The position numbers were made by a program, and so were the translations under genes. From the NCBI GenBank assembly GCA_050184295.1, contig JBFXAM010000036.1, forward strand, positions 1 to 40,964: a stretch of 40,964 nt of DNA, given 5' to 3'. The notes under the pieces were generated by a model that had not been told where the DNA came from, ran no database searches, and saw nothing but the letters and a program-made list of their open reading frames with translations. Source of the DNA: JBFXAM01 sp050184295 (GTDB lineage: Bacteria; Planctomycetota; Phycisphaerae; UBA1845; Fen-1342). Positions 1-8,749 of the stretch are shown one piece after another. Numbering within the stretch: position 1 is the stretch's first letter; each line of letters begins with the position of its first letter.

Positions 1-680
1 ACGGCGGGCGGCGCTGCGTGGTGGTGACGCGCGAGATGTGCGACCGCGCGAACGGAGAATATCGCGGCGACGGGACGCTGTGCGGCCCCGACGCGTGTGG
101 CCCGCCGCCGGTGCTGGGCGCCTGCTGCCTGCCGGACGGCCATTGCATCGTGACGACCGCGGATCGCTGCACCGCGCTGCGCGGCATGTATCGCGGCGAC
201 AACACCGATTGCGACTCCGGTGATCGCTGTCCCGAGCCGCCGGGCGCCTGCTGCGTGCGCAGCGACGTGGGCATCGAGTGCGTCGTGCTGACGCTGCGTC
301 AGTGCACGGAGCGACACGGTCTGTGGCGCGGACCGAACACGAATTGCGACACGCCTTGCCCGACGCCGCCGGCGGTCGGTGCGTGCTGTGTGGCCGACCC
401 GAACGGCGGGCGGCGCTGCGTGGTGGTGACGCGCGAGATGTGCGACCGCGCGAACGGAGAGTATCGCGGCGACGGGACCCGCTGCGAAAACACCGACTGC
501 CGCTCCGGCGGCATTGTCGGCGAACGTGGCGACGGTCTGGGCGCGACCAAGGCCGAGGACGCGATTCTGGACTATCTCGACGCGTTCTTTGCGGGCGACG
601 GCGATCTCAACCGCGACGGGCGCACCGACGCGTTCGATCTCGTCGAGTTGCTCGAATCGCTGGAGGCCAACGGCGGCTGA
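1..680 (+). CDS. Cys-rich repeat protein with C-terminal dockerin-like EF-hand (5' partial)
   Basis: The reading frame is open from the window edge, so the N-terminus is missing; about 226 residues are visible. It holds at least three and a half tandem modules of 42-45 residues. Each begins GACC and continues with spaced Cys, then an 'xYRGDxTxC' or 'LWRGPxTxC' ending; modules start near bases 117, 243 and 378. The regular cysteines suggest disulfide-stabilised extracellular modules. The last ~50 residues form a dockerin-like tail with a full EF-hand loop DLNRDGRTDAFD (bases 603-638) and a following helix. Such tails are common on secreted planctomycete proteins. An extracellular or surface role is inferred; no enzyme domain is visible. 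A terminator follows the stop. Confident that it is coding; function unknown. Confidence 0.8.
   Translation, partial: GGRRCVVVTREMCDRANGEYRGDGTLCGPDACGPPPVLGACCLPDGHCIVTTADRCTALRGMYRGDNTDCDSGDRCPEPPGACCVRSDVGIECVVLTLRQCTERHGLWRGPNTNCDTPCPTPPAVGACCVADPNGGRRCVVVTREMCDRANGEYRGDGTRCENTDCRSGGIVGERGDGLGATKAEDAILDYLDAFFAGDGDLNRDGRTDAFDLVELLESLEANGG
403..479 (+). repeat. Direct repeat copy of bases 1-77 inside the Cys-rich gene
   Basis: Bases 403-479 match bases 1-77 with a single mismatch (a60 versus g462), an offset of 402 bases or 134 codons. The neighbouring modules of the same gene are much more diverged at the DNA level. This points to a recent duplication or gene conversion of one module. Confidence 0.9.
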
Positions 681-725
681 TCCGGCGGTCGGTGGCTGCG
701 AAGGCAGTACAAGTTCGGTTTTTGG

Positions 726-758
726 GAGCCCGCGCCGCAGGGTGCGGGCTCTATTTTT
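726..758 (+). terminator. Rho-independent terminator
   Basis: An 8-bp perfect stem GAGCCCGC / GCGGGCTC (726-733 with 744-751) encloses a 10-nt loop and is followed by TATTTTT. It lies 46 bases after the stop of the Cys-rich/dockerin gene. Confidence 0.85.
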
Positions 759-795
759 AGTAGTGCGTCAGTTTCGTGAAAAAGTGAGCTTGAAC

Positions 796-890
796 GGGTG
801 GTACGGGCGTCTCGCCCGTGTCTGCCGCACGAACGGGCGAGACGCCCGTACCACCCAGACCAACACGAACGGGCGCGACGCCCGTACCAC
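796..890. repeat. Cluster of three dispersed palindromic repeats (ACGGGCGnGACGCCCGTACCAC type)
   Basis: Copy 1 (796-819) is the exact reverse complement of copy 2 (833-856), giving a 24-bp inverted repeat with a 13-bp spacer. Copy 3 (869-890) repeats copy 2 in direct orientation; together with flanking bases, 828-854 and 864-890 agree in 26 of 27 positions. The core ACGGGCGnGACGCCCGT is itself a near-palindrome. Translated, it gives 'NGRDARTT', which appears in spurious ORFs of planctomycetes and related phyla. The 681-985 gap holds only this cluster, the terminator and the gspE promoter. Confidence 0.85.
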
Positions 891-930
891 GCGGATCAAA
901 TTGACTCACGACCCGATTTTTTACCCCGCG

Positions 931-958
931 TTGTTCGGGCGGCGGGGCAAAATATAAT
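931..958 (+). promoter_or_regulatory. Promoter of gspE
   Basis: TTGTTC (931-936), 16-bp spacer, TATAAT (953-958). The -10 is a perfect sigma-70 hexamer and the -35 is weak. Transcription would begin near 965, which favours the GTG at 986 (with its own SD) over the TTG at 968. Confidence 0.6.
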
Positions 959-985
959 GATCAGCCTTTGCCCAAGGAGCCGCGC

Positions 986-2734
986 GTGGCCGTCGACATG
1001 CCCCCGATCTCGCAGCTGAAGGGTCGTCCCCTCGGCCGCATCCTGATCAAGATGAACAAAGTCTCCCGCACGCAGGTGTCGGAGGCCCTGGAGTTACAGA
1101 AGAAAAAGCGCGGCCCGCTCGGCCAGATTCTCATCGAGATGGGCTACGTCGAAGAGAAAGACGTCCACCTCGCGCTCGCGGCGCAGGTCGGCATGGACAC
1201 CATCCGGATCGAGAACATCGACATCGATCGCACGGTGCTTGATCTCGTCCCCGGACAGATGGCCCGAACCTATCGCATCGTCCCCACCGACTACGACCGC
1301 GAGACCAACACGCTCGGCGTCGCGCTCGACAGCCCCGACAATTTTCAGGCCACCGACGACCTCAAGACCCTCATGGGATTCAACGTCCTTGCCCGCATCA
1401 CGACCAAAGACGATCTCGACCGCGCCCTCGACCGCTACTACCCCGAGGAAGAGGCCGAGACCATCAACGACCTGATCTCCGAACTCGGCGAAGACACGGA
1501 CCTGAGCAAGTTCGAAGGCCGCGGCGAGAGCATCGACCTCGAGTCGCTCAAGGAAATGGCCGAAAGCAACCCGGTCAAGAAACTCGTCAACCTCGTGCTG
1601 CTCCAGGCCATCCGCGACAAGGCCTCGGACGTGCACTTCGAGCCGTTCGAGGACGAGTTCAAGATGCGCTACCGCATCGACGGCGTGCTCTACGAAATGG
1701 TCCCGCCGCCCAAGTACGTCGCGATGGCGATCAGCTCGCGCATCAAGGTCATGTCCAACCTCGACATCGCCGAACGTCGCATGCCCCAGGACGGACGCAT
1801 CGAGCTGCTGGTTGAAAGCCGCCCGGTCGATCTGCGCGTCAGCGTCCTGCCCACCATGTTCGGCGAGAGCGTCGTGCTCCGCGTGCTCGACCGAACGCAG
1901 GTGAATCTCGACCTCGAGCAGATCGGACTGCGCGAGGACGAGCTGAGCGTCGTTCGGCAGCTGATCGACAAGCCGCACGGCATCGTGATCGTGACGGGCC
2001 CGACGGGCTCGGGCAAGACGACGACGCTTTACTCGGCGCTCAAGGAGCTCAACTCGACCGAGGTGAAGATCCTGACGGCGGAGGATCCGGTCGAGTACGA
2101 CATCGACGGCATGGTGCAGTGCCAGATTCGCGCGGACATCGGGCTCACGTTCGCGCGCTGTCTGCGCAGCTTCCTGCGACAGGATCCGGACATCATTCTG
2201 GTGGGCGAAATCCGCGACCTGGAAACGGCCCAGATCGCCGTACAGGCCTCGCTCACGGGCCACCTCGTATTCACGACGCTGCACACCAACGACGCGCCCA
2301 GCTCCGTCGCGCGCCTGCTCGATCTCGGCATGGAGCCGTTCCTGCTCACCGCGACGGTCGAAGGCGTGGTCGCGCAGCGGCTTGTGCGTCGCATCTGCGA
2401 AAGCTGCAAGGAGGAGTTCGAGCCGACCGAGCAGCAGCTCATGGAGCTCAGCCTGCGGCCGAGCGACGTGGAGGGCCGCGTGTTCTTTTACGGGCGCGGC
2501 TGCGAGTATTGCCACAACACGGGGTACAAGGGCCGGCTGGCGATTTTCGAGGTGATGATCCTGGACGACGAGATGCGCGACCTAGTGATGCGTCACTCGT
2601 CGTCGAACGTGTTGAAGTCGGAAGCGCGCAAGCGCGGCATGCGGACGCTGCGGGAATCGGGGTTGATGGCGATCTATGACGGGATCACGACGATCGAGGA
2701 AGTGGTGCGCGAGACGCTGAGCGAGGACATGTGA
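986..2734 (+). CDS. gspE: GspE/PilB-type secretion or pilus assembly ATPase
   Basis: Cytoplasmic hexameric ATPase that powers assembly of a type II secretion pseudopilus or type IV pilus; 582 residues, near the usual family length. The first ~140 residues form an MshEN-type N-terminal domain ('PLGRILIKMNKV', 'PLGQILIEMGYV'). The core follows: Walker A GPTGSGKTT near residue 338, Walker B DIILVGEIRD near 402, and the zinc tetracysteine (CESC ... CEYC) at about 471-512, typical of GspE/PilB and absent from PilT. The start is GTG 986, placed 6 nt after AAGGAG (974-979). An upstream TTG at 968 is in frame but would sit almost on the predicted transcription start. It heads a plus-strand set of platform and pseudopilin genes. 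Sequence alone does not decide between T2SS and T4P; the GspK-like partner leans to T2SS. Confidence 0.95.
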   Translation: MAVDMPPISQLKGRPLGRILIKMNKVSRTQVSEALELQKKKRGPLGQILIEMGYVEEKDVHLALAAQVGMDTIRIENIDIDRTVLDLVPGQMARTYRIVPTDYDRETNTLGVALDSPDNFQATDDLKTLMGFNVLARITTKDDLDRALDRYYPEEEAETINDLISELGEDTDLSKFEGRGESIDLESLKEMAESNPVKKLVNLVLLQAIRDKASDVHFEPFEDEFKMRYRIDGVLYEMVPPPKYVAMAISSRIKVMSNLDIAERRMPQDGRIELLVESRPVDLRVSVLPTMFGESVVLRVLDRTQVNLDLEQIGLREDELSVVRQLIDKPHGIVIVTGPTGSGKTTTLYSALKELNSTEVKILTAEDPVEYDIDGMVQCQIRADIGLTFARCLRSFLRQDPDIILVGEIRDLETAQIAVQASLTGHLVFTTLHTNDAPSSVARLLDLGMEPFLLTATVEGVVAQRLVRRICESCKEEFEPTEQQLMELSLRPSDVEGRVFFYGRGCEYCHNTGYKGRLAIFEVMILDDEMRDLVMRHSSSNVLKSEARKRGMRTLRESGLMAIYDGITTIEEVVRETLSEDM

Positions 2735-3040
2735 TCGCGACCGCGGCGCGAATCGCGCACGCCGATGGGTCGGGGACCGCGAGCGACGGTCGCGGCGTAC
2801 CGGGCGCGTCGTGAGCCGCGTGGCCGCGGGGGCTCGGGCGCCAGTGTGCGCGGCGGCTCGTGCGACCGGGTTGAGAATCGCGCGTCCGTGGCTCGTGATA
2901 GTCCGATAACATTGGCGATTTGTCCGGCCACTTGGGATCGGTCATAATGTGGCCGACAGCCGGCACGTCAACCACCTGCCTTGCGCTGGCCGGGACGGGT
3001 TGCGCCGTTCGCGAGAGTCGTCTGTGCGGGAGCGAGCGTC
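2735..3040. other. Intergenic region between gspE and gspF
   Basis: About 306 bases without a gene. A G+C-rich first part gives way to a promoter near its end. No terminator with a T tract and no repeat were seen. Confidence 0.6.
2920..2948 (+). promoter_or_regulatory. Candidate promoter of gspF and the pseudopilin genes
   Basis: TTGTCC (2920-2925), 17-bp spacer, CATAAT (2943-2948): 4/6 and 5/6 matches to sigma-70 hexamers at ideal spacing. It lies about 90 bases before the gspF ATG. Confidence 0.5.
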
Positions 3041-4303
3041 ATGGCCGTTTTTCAATATGAAGCCCTGAACGAGACGGGACAGGAAGTCAAAGGCGAGATC
3101 GAAGCGCCGTCGAAGGAAGAGGCGGTCGCGAAGGTCCGCGGACTGCGCTATTTCCCGACCAAGGTGATCGAAAAGGTCGACAAGAAGAAGGTCGCCGCGC
3201 GCAAGGAAGCAGGCGGACCGACGCGGCGGAAGGCGGCCGGAACCGGTTTCGGCTGGGTTTCGACCAAGCAACTGACGCAGTTCACGCGGCAACTGTCGAC
3301 GCTTCAGGACGCGGGTCTGCCGATTCTGCGGAGCATCCGCATTCTCGAGCAGCAGCAGAAGCCCGGCATGCTGCGCAACTCACTCAAGCAGGTGAGCGAG
3401 GATGTGGAAGGCGGCGCGACGCTGAGCGAAGCGATGGCGCGGCACCCCAAGGCGTTCGACCGGCTCTACTGCAACATGGTGGCGGCCGGCGAGGCCGGCG
3501 GCGTGCTCGACGTCGTGCTCCAGCGGCTCGCCGACTTCATGGAGAAGGCCCAGCGCCTGCGCCGCAAGGTGATCGGCGCGATGATCTACCCGATCGTCGT
3601 GATCACGATCGCGATGACCATCACGCTGGCGATCGTGATCTTTCTGGTGCCGAAGTTCCGCGACATCTTCAAGGACTTCGGCGCCAAACTGCCGGCGCCG
3701 ACCGAGTTTCTGATCGCGTTCTCGAACTGGTTGCTGAGCGGCACGCCGCCGGGATGGGCGATCATCATCTTCTCGCCGCTGCTCATCATCCTGCTGCTGA
3801 AGCTGATTCGGCAGGGACAGACCGGGCGGCTGGTGCTTGACCATCTGAAGATTCGCGTGCCCGTACTGGGTCCGATCGTGAGCAAGTCGAGCATCGCGCG
3901 ATTCACGCGCACGCTCGGCACGCTGATCTCCGCGGGCGTTCCGATTCTCGAGGCGATCACCATCACGCGCGACACGACCGGCAATGAGATCTACGCGGGC
4001 ATGCTCCGCAAGGTGCATGACGGCATCCGCGAAGGCGATTCGTTCGCGAACCCGCTCCGCGCCAGCAAGTGCGTCGACTCGATCGTGGTAAATATGGTGG
4101 ACGTCGGCGAAGAGACCGGCGAACTCGATAAGATGTTGTTGAAGGTCGCGGACAACTACGACGACGAGGTCGACACCGCTGTCGCGTCGCTCGTCAGCCT
4201 GCTCGAACCGATCCTGGTCATCGTGCTGGGCGGAATCGTCGGCTTTATCGTGGTGTCGCTGTACCTGCCGATGATCAACCTGATTCAGTCGCTCACGCAG
4301 TAG
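3041..4303 (+). CDS. gspF: GspF/PilC-type inner-membrane platform protein
   Basis: Inner-membrane platform that couples the GspE ATPase to pseudopilin polymerisation; 420 residues, normal for the family. The N-terminus (MAVFQYEALNETG) is the typical GspF/PilC start, followed by a basic linker. Two T2SF helical domains are visible: the first around residues 85-200, ending in a membrane helix at ~176-205, and the second around 285-400. A hydrophobic segment lies at ~236-257 and a final one at ~386-415. Both halves carry the family's 'L..L..aG.pi..al' pattern (LSTLQDAGLPILRSI and LGTLISAGVPILEAI). ATG 3041 was chosen over upstream in-frame starts because homology begins there and GGAG lies 8 nt upstream. 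Own promoter likely at 2920-2948. Confidence 0.95.
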   Translation: MAVFQYEALNETGQEVKGEIEAPSKEEAVAKVRGLRYFPTKVIEKVDKKKVAARKEAGGPTRRKAAGTGFGWVSTKQLTQFTRQLSTLQDAGLPILRSIRILEQQQKPGMLRNSLKQVSEDVEGGATLSEAMARHPKAFDRLYCNMVAAGEAGGVLDVVLQRLADFMEKAQRLRRKVIGAMIYPIVVITIAMTITLAIVIFLVPKFRDIFKDFGAKLPAPTEFLIAFSNWLLSGTPPGWAIIIFSPLLIILLLKLIRQGQTGRLVLDHLKIRVPVLGPIVSKSSIARFTRTLGTLISAGVPILEAITITRDTTGNEIYAGMLRKVHDGIREGDSFANPLRASKCVDSIVVNMVDVGEETGELDKMLLKVADNYDDEVDTAVASLVSLLEPILVIVLGGIVGFIVVSLYLPMINLIQSLTQ

Positions 4304-4305
4304 GC

Positions 4306-4323
4306 GCGGGCGACGACGCCCGC
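4306..4323 (+). terminator. Hairpin directly after gspF
   Basis: A 7-bp perfect stem GCGGGCG / CGCCCGC with a 4-nt loop begins 3 nt after the gspF stop. There is no T tract, so it may be an attenuator or mRNA-stabilising hairpin between gspF and the pseudopilin genes rather than a full terminator. Confidence 0.35.
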
Positions 4324-4428
4324 CGGCGTCGCGATGCCTCGTGCGTCGGCGGCGTCGGTCGAAGTGCGAAGCGCAGTCCCCGGAGCGCCGGCGATCACCC
4401 GCCGCTCCCGACCCTTGAAGGTGTGCCC

Positions 4429-5412
4429 ATGAACGCTGCCAATCGCCGACCCGGGTTTACGCTGGTCGAGCTGCTCACGGTCATCGCGATCATCTCGCTG
4501 CTCATCGGGATTCTGGTGCCGTCGCTCTCGCGGGCGCGCGACCAGGCGAAGGCTGCCCAGACGTCGGGCCAGATCAGCAGCCTGACCAAGGCCTGCGAGA
4601 TGTTCTTCAACGACTTCCAGGGCTATCCGCAGTCGAGCGGCCAGAACCCATTCGAGCAATCCGCCAATGCGCGCCTGGCCGGCGCCCAGTGGCTGGCGCT
4701 CACGCTCGTCGGTGCGGACCGTCGCGGCTATGTGAAGCCCGAGACGCGCAACGACACCAACAACGACGGTGCGATCACATATCAGGACTGGTTGAACTGG
4801 TACATGCCGCCGCCGGCGCAGCAGTACACGCGGCTCGGCCCGTACATGGACACCGGCGCCCGAATCTCCACGCCGGAGTCGTACGCGCGTGATAACACGG
4901 CCGCGGGCGTGATGCCGGCGGTGTTCGCACAGGGCACTTCGGTGTGGAAGAACACGAACATCCCGTTCTTCACCGACTCGTGGGAGTTCCCGATTCTCTA
5001 CTACGCGGCCAACCGCGGCGCGGCGGATCCGTTCACGGTGACGTTCGGCCGCCGGGCGACCGCGGGCATTTACGATCAGAACGACAACTTTGGGTTCACG
5101 GGGACGGATACGGCGGGGCTGGGCAGCGGCGGCGCGACGGAGCGCGGCTGGGATCTCGGCTCGGGCCAACCGACCGCGCCGGGGCTGGGCAATCTGAATC
5201 ATCCGCTGGGGCGTTTCGGCTATGACTCGAACCAGCCGACGCAGCGCCCGGTGCAGCCGTCGTTCGCGCACAGCGTCTACGACGAGAAGATCTTCGACAC
5301 GGCCCAGGGCCGCGTCTGGCCGCGCAATCCCGACTCGTTCATCCTCGTCTCTCCGGGCAAGGACGGGTGGTACGGCACAGACGACGACATCACGAACCTG
5401 GCGAAGCAGTAG
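4429..5412 (+). CDS. GspG-like pseudopilin with EF-hand loop
   Basis: Type II secretion/type IV pilin-like subunit of 327 residues. A short basic leader (MNAANRRPG) precedes the prepilin peptidase site G^FTLVE, with Glu at +5 and a hydrophobic helix of about 20 residues. The C-terminus reads SPGKDGWYGTDDDI, the calcium-binding loop style of GspG major pseudopilins, although the protein is twice GspG length. It also carries a textbook 12-residue EF-hand loop, DTNNDGAITYQD, at about 109-120 (bases 4753-4788), unusual in a pseudopilin. ATG 4429 follows GAAGGT by 7 nt; an in-frame GTG at 4423 is less likely. First of six consecutive pseudopilin-like genes. Confidence 0.85.
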   Translation: MNAANRRPGFTLVELLTVIAIISLLIGILVPSLSRARDQAKAAQTSGQISSLTKACEMFFNDFQGYPQSSGQNPFEQSANARLAGAQWLALTLVGADRRGYVKPETRNDTNNDGAITYQDWLNWYMPPPAQQYTRLGPYMDTGARISTPESYARDNTAAGVMPAVFAQGTSVWKNTNIPFFTDSWEFPILYYAANRGAADPFTVTFGRRATAGIYDQNDNFGFTGTDTAGLGSGGATERGWDLGSGQPTAPGLGNLNHPLGRFGYDSNQPTQRPVQPSFAHSVYDEKIFDTAQGRVWPRNPDSFILVSPGKDGWYGTDDDITNLAKQ

Positions 5413-5481
5413 CCGGCGGTTCGGACGGGTAGACCGATGGAATACGGCGCCGCGGCGCGGCGCAGAGGAGTGCAGAACGTG

Positions 5482-6549
5482 ATGCAGAGCCAACGAAGCC
5501 GACCGGCGTTCACGCTGGTGGAGTTGCTCGCGGTGATCGTCATCATCAGCCTGCTGATCGCGATCTTGCTGCCGGCGGTCGGGCGCGTCCGCGACCAGGC
5601 CCGCAACGCGGTGACCCAGTCCATGATCACGGCCTTGTCGACCGGACTTGAGACGTTGAAGTCGGACTCGCGCATCGGCGGCGCCTATCCGCCGTCGGTG
5701 TCCGACCGCGGAGGCACGCCCCCGGCGCTGCCCACGGTGGAGAGCCCGTATACGAACCTGCCGAACGCCGACTCGTCCGACATCGAGATTACGGGCGCCG
5801 GACTGCTGGTCTGGGCGCTCGCGGGCGCCGACCTGCTCGGCCCGCCGGGTTTCAAGCCGTTCCGCACCTCGGGCGGCACCGTGTCCGACGAATGGGCCGA
5901 CGACACCGATGCGAATTACGACAGCAGCAACCCCAACCGCAGCGGCGCCTACGCGCTCTATCCGCAGAACGATCCGCAGCGCGCCGGCCAGCCGGTCCGC
6001 GCCCGCAGCAAGCCGTACGTCGATCTCGACAAGGTGAAAGTGACGCGCTGGAACCAGTCGACCCGCAGTTTCGAGATCGAGTCCGAGGTCCGCGCCCGCG
6101 GCACCACCGCGCCGCGCCGCCGCTATCCGATGTTTATCGATCCGTTCGGCGGACCGATTCTGTACTGGCGCGCCGACCCGGCGGGCAAGACGCTGGCCGA
6201 CCGCGATCCGCGCGACAACGCGGTGCAGAACAACCCGGCGCAGCGCGGCGTGTATCACTGGATCGACAACGCGCCGCTGGTGAGCGGCAACGACCTGCTC
6301 ACGCTGCGTCCCGGCGGCACCGGGCACAAGCTCACGTGGTTGAGCGGCTCGGCGACGCTGCAAGGACAGAACCCCGGTCAGCCCGTGAACGACCAGCAGT
6401 TCGCGTTCGCGCGCTACATCCAGAACGACGACGTGCAGGCCCGCCTCGCGCCGCAACGCGCCGACGCGTACCTGCTGATCAGCGCCGGGTCGGACGGCCT
6501 CTACGGCACCTCCGATGACGTCGCGAACTTCAGCCACAACGGCCGCTGA
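5482..6549 (+). CDS. GspG-like pseudopilin
   Basis: Pseudopilin of 355 residues and probable paralogue of the gene before it: same leader-helix-body layout and the same C-terminal calcium-loop style (SAGSDGLYGTSDDV). The leader MQSQRSRPA is followed by FTLVELLAVIVIISLLIAIL. Residue -1 is Ala rather than the usual Gly, which prepilin peptidases generally tolerate less well. AGAGGAG at 5464-5470 lies 11 nt before ATG 5482 and 8 nt before GTG 5479; either could start translation, and the difference is one residue. An ATG at 5437 is in frame but would overlong the leader. Body function unknown; assembly into a pseudopilus is inferred from the N-terminus. Confidence 0.85.
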   Translation: MQSQRSRPAFTLVELLAVIVIISLLIAILLPAVGRVRDQARNAVTQSMITALSTGLETLKSDSRIGGAYPPSVSDRGGTPPALPTVESPYTNLPNADSSDIEITGAGLLVWALAGADLLGPPGFKPFRTSGGTVSDEWADDTDANYDSSNPNRSGAYALYPQNDPQRAGQPVRARSKPYVDLDKVKVTRWNQSTRSFEIESEVRARGTTAPRRRYPMFIDPFGGPILYWRADPAGKTLADRDPRDNAVQNNPAQRGVYHWIDNAPLVSGNDLLTLRPGGTGHKLTWLSGSATLQGQNPGQPVNDQQFAFARYIQNDDVQARLAPQRADAYLLISAGSDGLYGTSDDVANFSHNGR

Positions 6550-6605
6550 CGCGCGCACCGCGACCGGCGCATGCCACGCTGGATTGGAAGACGGGTGACG
6601 GTGTG

Positions 6606-7574
6606 ATGACGAAACCGCATGTTGCGACCGCGCGACGACGTCGAGCGCCGGCGTTTACGCTCGTCGAGCTCCTGGTCGTCATTTTCGTCGTCGGCCTGCT
6701 CACCGTCATCATCGTCACCGTCGCCAGCAAGGCCGTCCACGGCCAGCGCGTCGCCAACACGCGCTCGATCATGGACAACACCACGCTCGCGATCGAGCAG
6801 TTCGCGACCGAGGATCCCTTCCGCGCGGTTTACAACGTCGCGCGCGGCGGCGCCGGCGGCAGCCGCGTCGAGCCGACGTTCGGACCCTATCCGCCTTATC
6901 AGCTCGACGCGCGGCAGACCAGCGCAAGCTCCGTCGGCGGGATCGTCGAGCCGCTCGCGGTGCGCACGACGCCTTACACGCTGGAGCAGCGCCTGCACCG
7001 CGACCTGGGCGGCGGCGTGGGAAACGTGCAGGACTACGTCGCGATCAACACGCAGGACCGCGAGCCCAACGACGACATCCGCGCGCTGTACGCGTATCTG
7101 CGCGGCGCCAACGCGCGTCTCGCCGGACAGATTCCGCCCACCGCGCTCAAGCCGCTCAAGGCCGGCCTCGTCGAATTCGCGAACCCGACCGGCGGCGGTG
7201 TCACACCGGGCACGAACGGGCTGTTCGACGTGTTCGGCATCCACGACGCGTGGGGTGTGCCGCTCGATTACTTCCTGTATGTAAAGCTCGAGCGTTATCC
7301 CCGGGACGACGGGACCGTCGGCTGGCGCGTCAGCGACCGCATCCCGGTGCTGCGCTCGCACGGCATCTCGCGCGAAGAGTACGACGCGGACTCGGAGCAC
7401 AGCGGCGGCGACATCTACAGCACGCCCCTGCCGGAGCCACACGCCGGCGTGAACGACGACGGCGTGCTCAACTCGCCCAACGACGGGCGGACCGGCGGAT
7501 GGGTCCGCGCCCGGGCCGCCGCGGCGCCCGGGAACGCGAGCGTCGAAGAAGAATACGGCTACCTGCCCGAGTGA
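6606..7574 (+). CDS. Pseudopilin-like protein
   Basis: 322 residues. A basic leader (MTKPHVATARRRRAPA) precedes FTLVELLVVIFVVGLLTVI, with Glu +5 present and Ala at -1 instead of Gly. The helix continues into SKAVHGQRVANTRSIMDN, a typical amphipathic pilin alpha-1 C-half. Unlike the two preceding genes it lacks the 'DGxYGTxDD' terminal loop and ends acidic (EEEYGYLPE). The start could be GTG 6603 or ATG 6606; no strong SD is visible. It is separated from the next gene by about 270 bases that contain a -10-like TACAAT (7807-7812) without a good -35. Confidence 0.8.
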   Translation: MTKPHVATARRRRAPAFTLVELLVVIFVVGLLTVIIVTVASKAVHGQRVANTRSIMDNTTLAIEQFATEDPFRAVYNVARGGAGGSRVEPTFGPYPPYQLDARQTSASSVGGIVEPLAVRTTPYTLEQRLHRDLGGGVGNVQDYVAINTQDREPNDDIRALYAYLRGANARLAGQIPPTALKPLKAGLVEFANPTGGGVTPGTNGLFDVFGIHDAWGVPLDYFLYVKLERYPRDDGTVGWRVSDRIPVLRSHGISREEYDADSEHSGGDIYSTPLPEPHAGVNDDGVLNSPNDGRTGGWVRARAAAAPGNASVEEEYGYLPE

Positions 7575-7843
7575 GACGCGCGGCCCGGCGCTCCGGGCCC
7601 GATTTCGCCGGCGTCTGGAGCGCGTGGGTCCGACGCCTGATCGCCGCCGCCGGGCGTTCGGTCCGCCGCTGCGGCGAAGTCGAAACGTGCGGCGAGCAAG
7701 TCCGGGATTCCGCGTCGCGGCCGGTAATGTCCGATGCTCGGCGTTTTGGGCGGGACGGGCGTCCGGCAGGTCGCGTTTCCGGTCGCGTAGACAACTGGTC
7801 TGGTCGTACAATGCGGGCGCTGGAAGGCTATTGGAGGCGCACG

Positions 7844-8749
7844 GTGAATCGGCAGTTCCAGGCGAGCTTTACGCGCCCGACGGGCGCGCCGGTCTCGGTG
7901 TTGCAGCCTGCTGCAAGCCGGCCGCTCGCGCGGCGCGCCGCCGGCTTCACGCTGGTCGAGATGATCGTCGTCATCGCGATCATCCTGCTGATCCTCGGCA
8001 TCGCGGTCCCTTCGATCACGACGATGAGCGCCCAGACGCGCTTCGACGCGGGCGTCCAGACGATCAACAGCACGCTGAACCGCGCCTACATGGCCGCAAC
8101 CGCCGATAACCAGATGACGGCGGTTCGCTTTGTGCCTTCACAGTGGGAATTCCGCGAGTCCGTCGATCCGCAGGCGCCGACCGGCCGACAACACCTTGTG
8201 ATGTACCAGTGGGTCGGCGCGACGGAGCGTGAAACCGCGGGCAACCAGTTCGAGATCGACTTCCGCGAGCGCTTCGAGCGACGCCCCGGCATCGAAGCGG
8301 TCCCGCTCCCCTCCGACGTGTGGGCTGCCCCGATCGAAGCCTGGCGCGAGGCGCCCAACCAGACGGTGGCGCGCGACACGCTTACGGGCACGATCGGCCG
8401 GTTCGAGCTGGACCCGACCCGCAGCGGGACGCAATTTCTATCCGCAGATGATTTTCTGGTCGTGTTCGACCCCCGCTCCGGGCTACAATCGACCCGCGCT
8501 GCATATCCACTGAAGGCATTCGATCCCAACAGCGGGAGCGAGGTCGATCAGGATTTGAACAACTCCGCGATCCGGTTTCTGCGCTACGGATCGGCCGGAG
8601 TCGTCGTATACCGCCGCGAGCCGTTTGTCACGCTGGGTGCGAACGCGCTGCCGGCGGAGCGGTCGGGGCTGTTGCGTGAGTACGGCCGGCCGTACTACGC
8701 GCAGCGTTTCGGCGGCGGGCTGGTGATGGGCGTGCAGGAAACGCCATGA
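7844..8749 (+). CDS. GspH-like minor pseudopilin
   Basis: 301 residues. A leader of about 34 residues ends in AAG^FTLVEMIVVIAIILLILGIAVPSI, with Gly -1 and Glu +5. The following segment (MSAQTRFDAGVQTINSTLNRAYMAATADNQMTAVRF, described in parts as MSAQTRF and AYMAATADN) has the GspH/FimT pattern. GTG 7844 is preferred because TGGAGG (7832-7837) sits 6 nt upstream; an in-frame ATG at 7811 would overlap a TACAAT box and lacks an SD. Its TGA stop overlaps the ATG of the next gene (ATGA at 8746-8749), so the two are probably translationally coupled. Role as pseudopilus tip subunit is inferred from family. Confidence 0.8.
   Translation: MNRQFQASFTRPTGAPVSVLQPAASRPLARRAAGFTLVEMIVVIAIILLILGIAVPSITTMSAQTRFDAGVQTINSTLNRAYMAATADNQMTAVRFVPSQWEFRESVDPQAPTGRQHLVMYQWVGATERETAGNQFEIDFRERFERRPGIEAVPLPSDVWAAPIEAWREAPNQTVARDTLTGTIGRFELDPTRSGTQFLSADDFLVVFDPRSGLQSTRAAYPLKAFDPNSGSEVDQDLNNSAIRFLRYGSAGVVVYRREPFVTLGANALPAERSGLLREYGRPYYAQRFGGGLVMGVQETP

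Noticed and set aside
514..957. 147-residue plus-strand frame ending in 'NGRDARTT' repeats
   Set aside because: It is a shadow of the dockerin tail joined to non-coding palindromic repeats.
4285..6558. 757-residue minus-strand open frame
   Set aside because: It lies fully opposite two clear pseudopilin genes, is Arg/Ala-rich and has no domain; it is a shadow frame in G+C-rich DNA.
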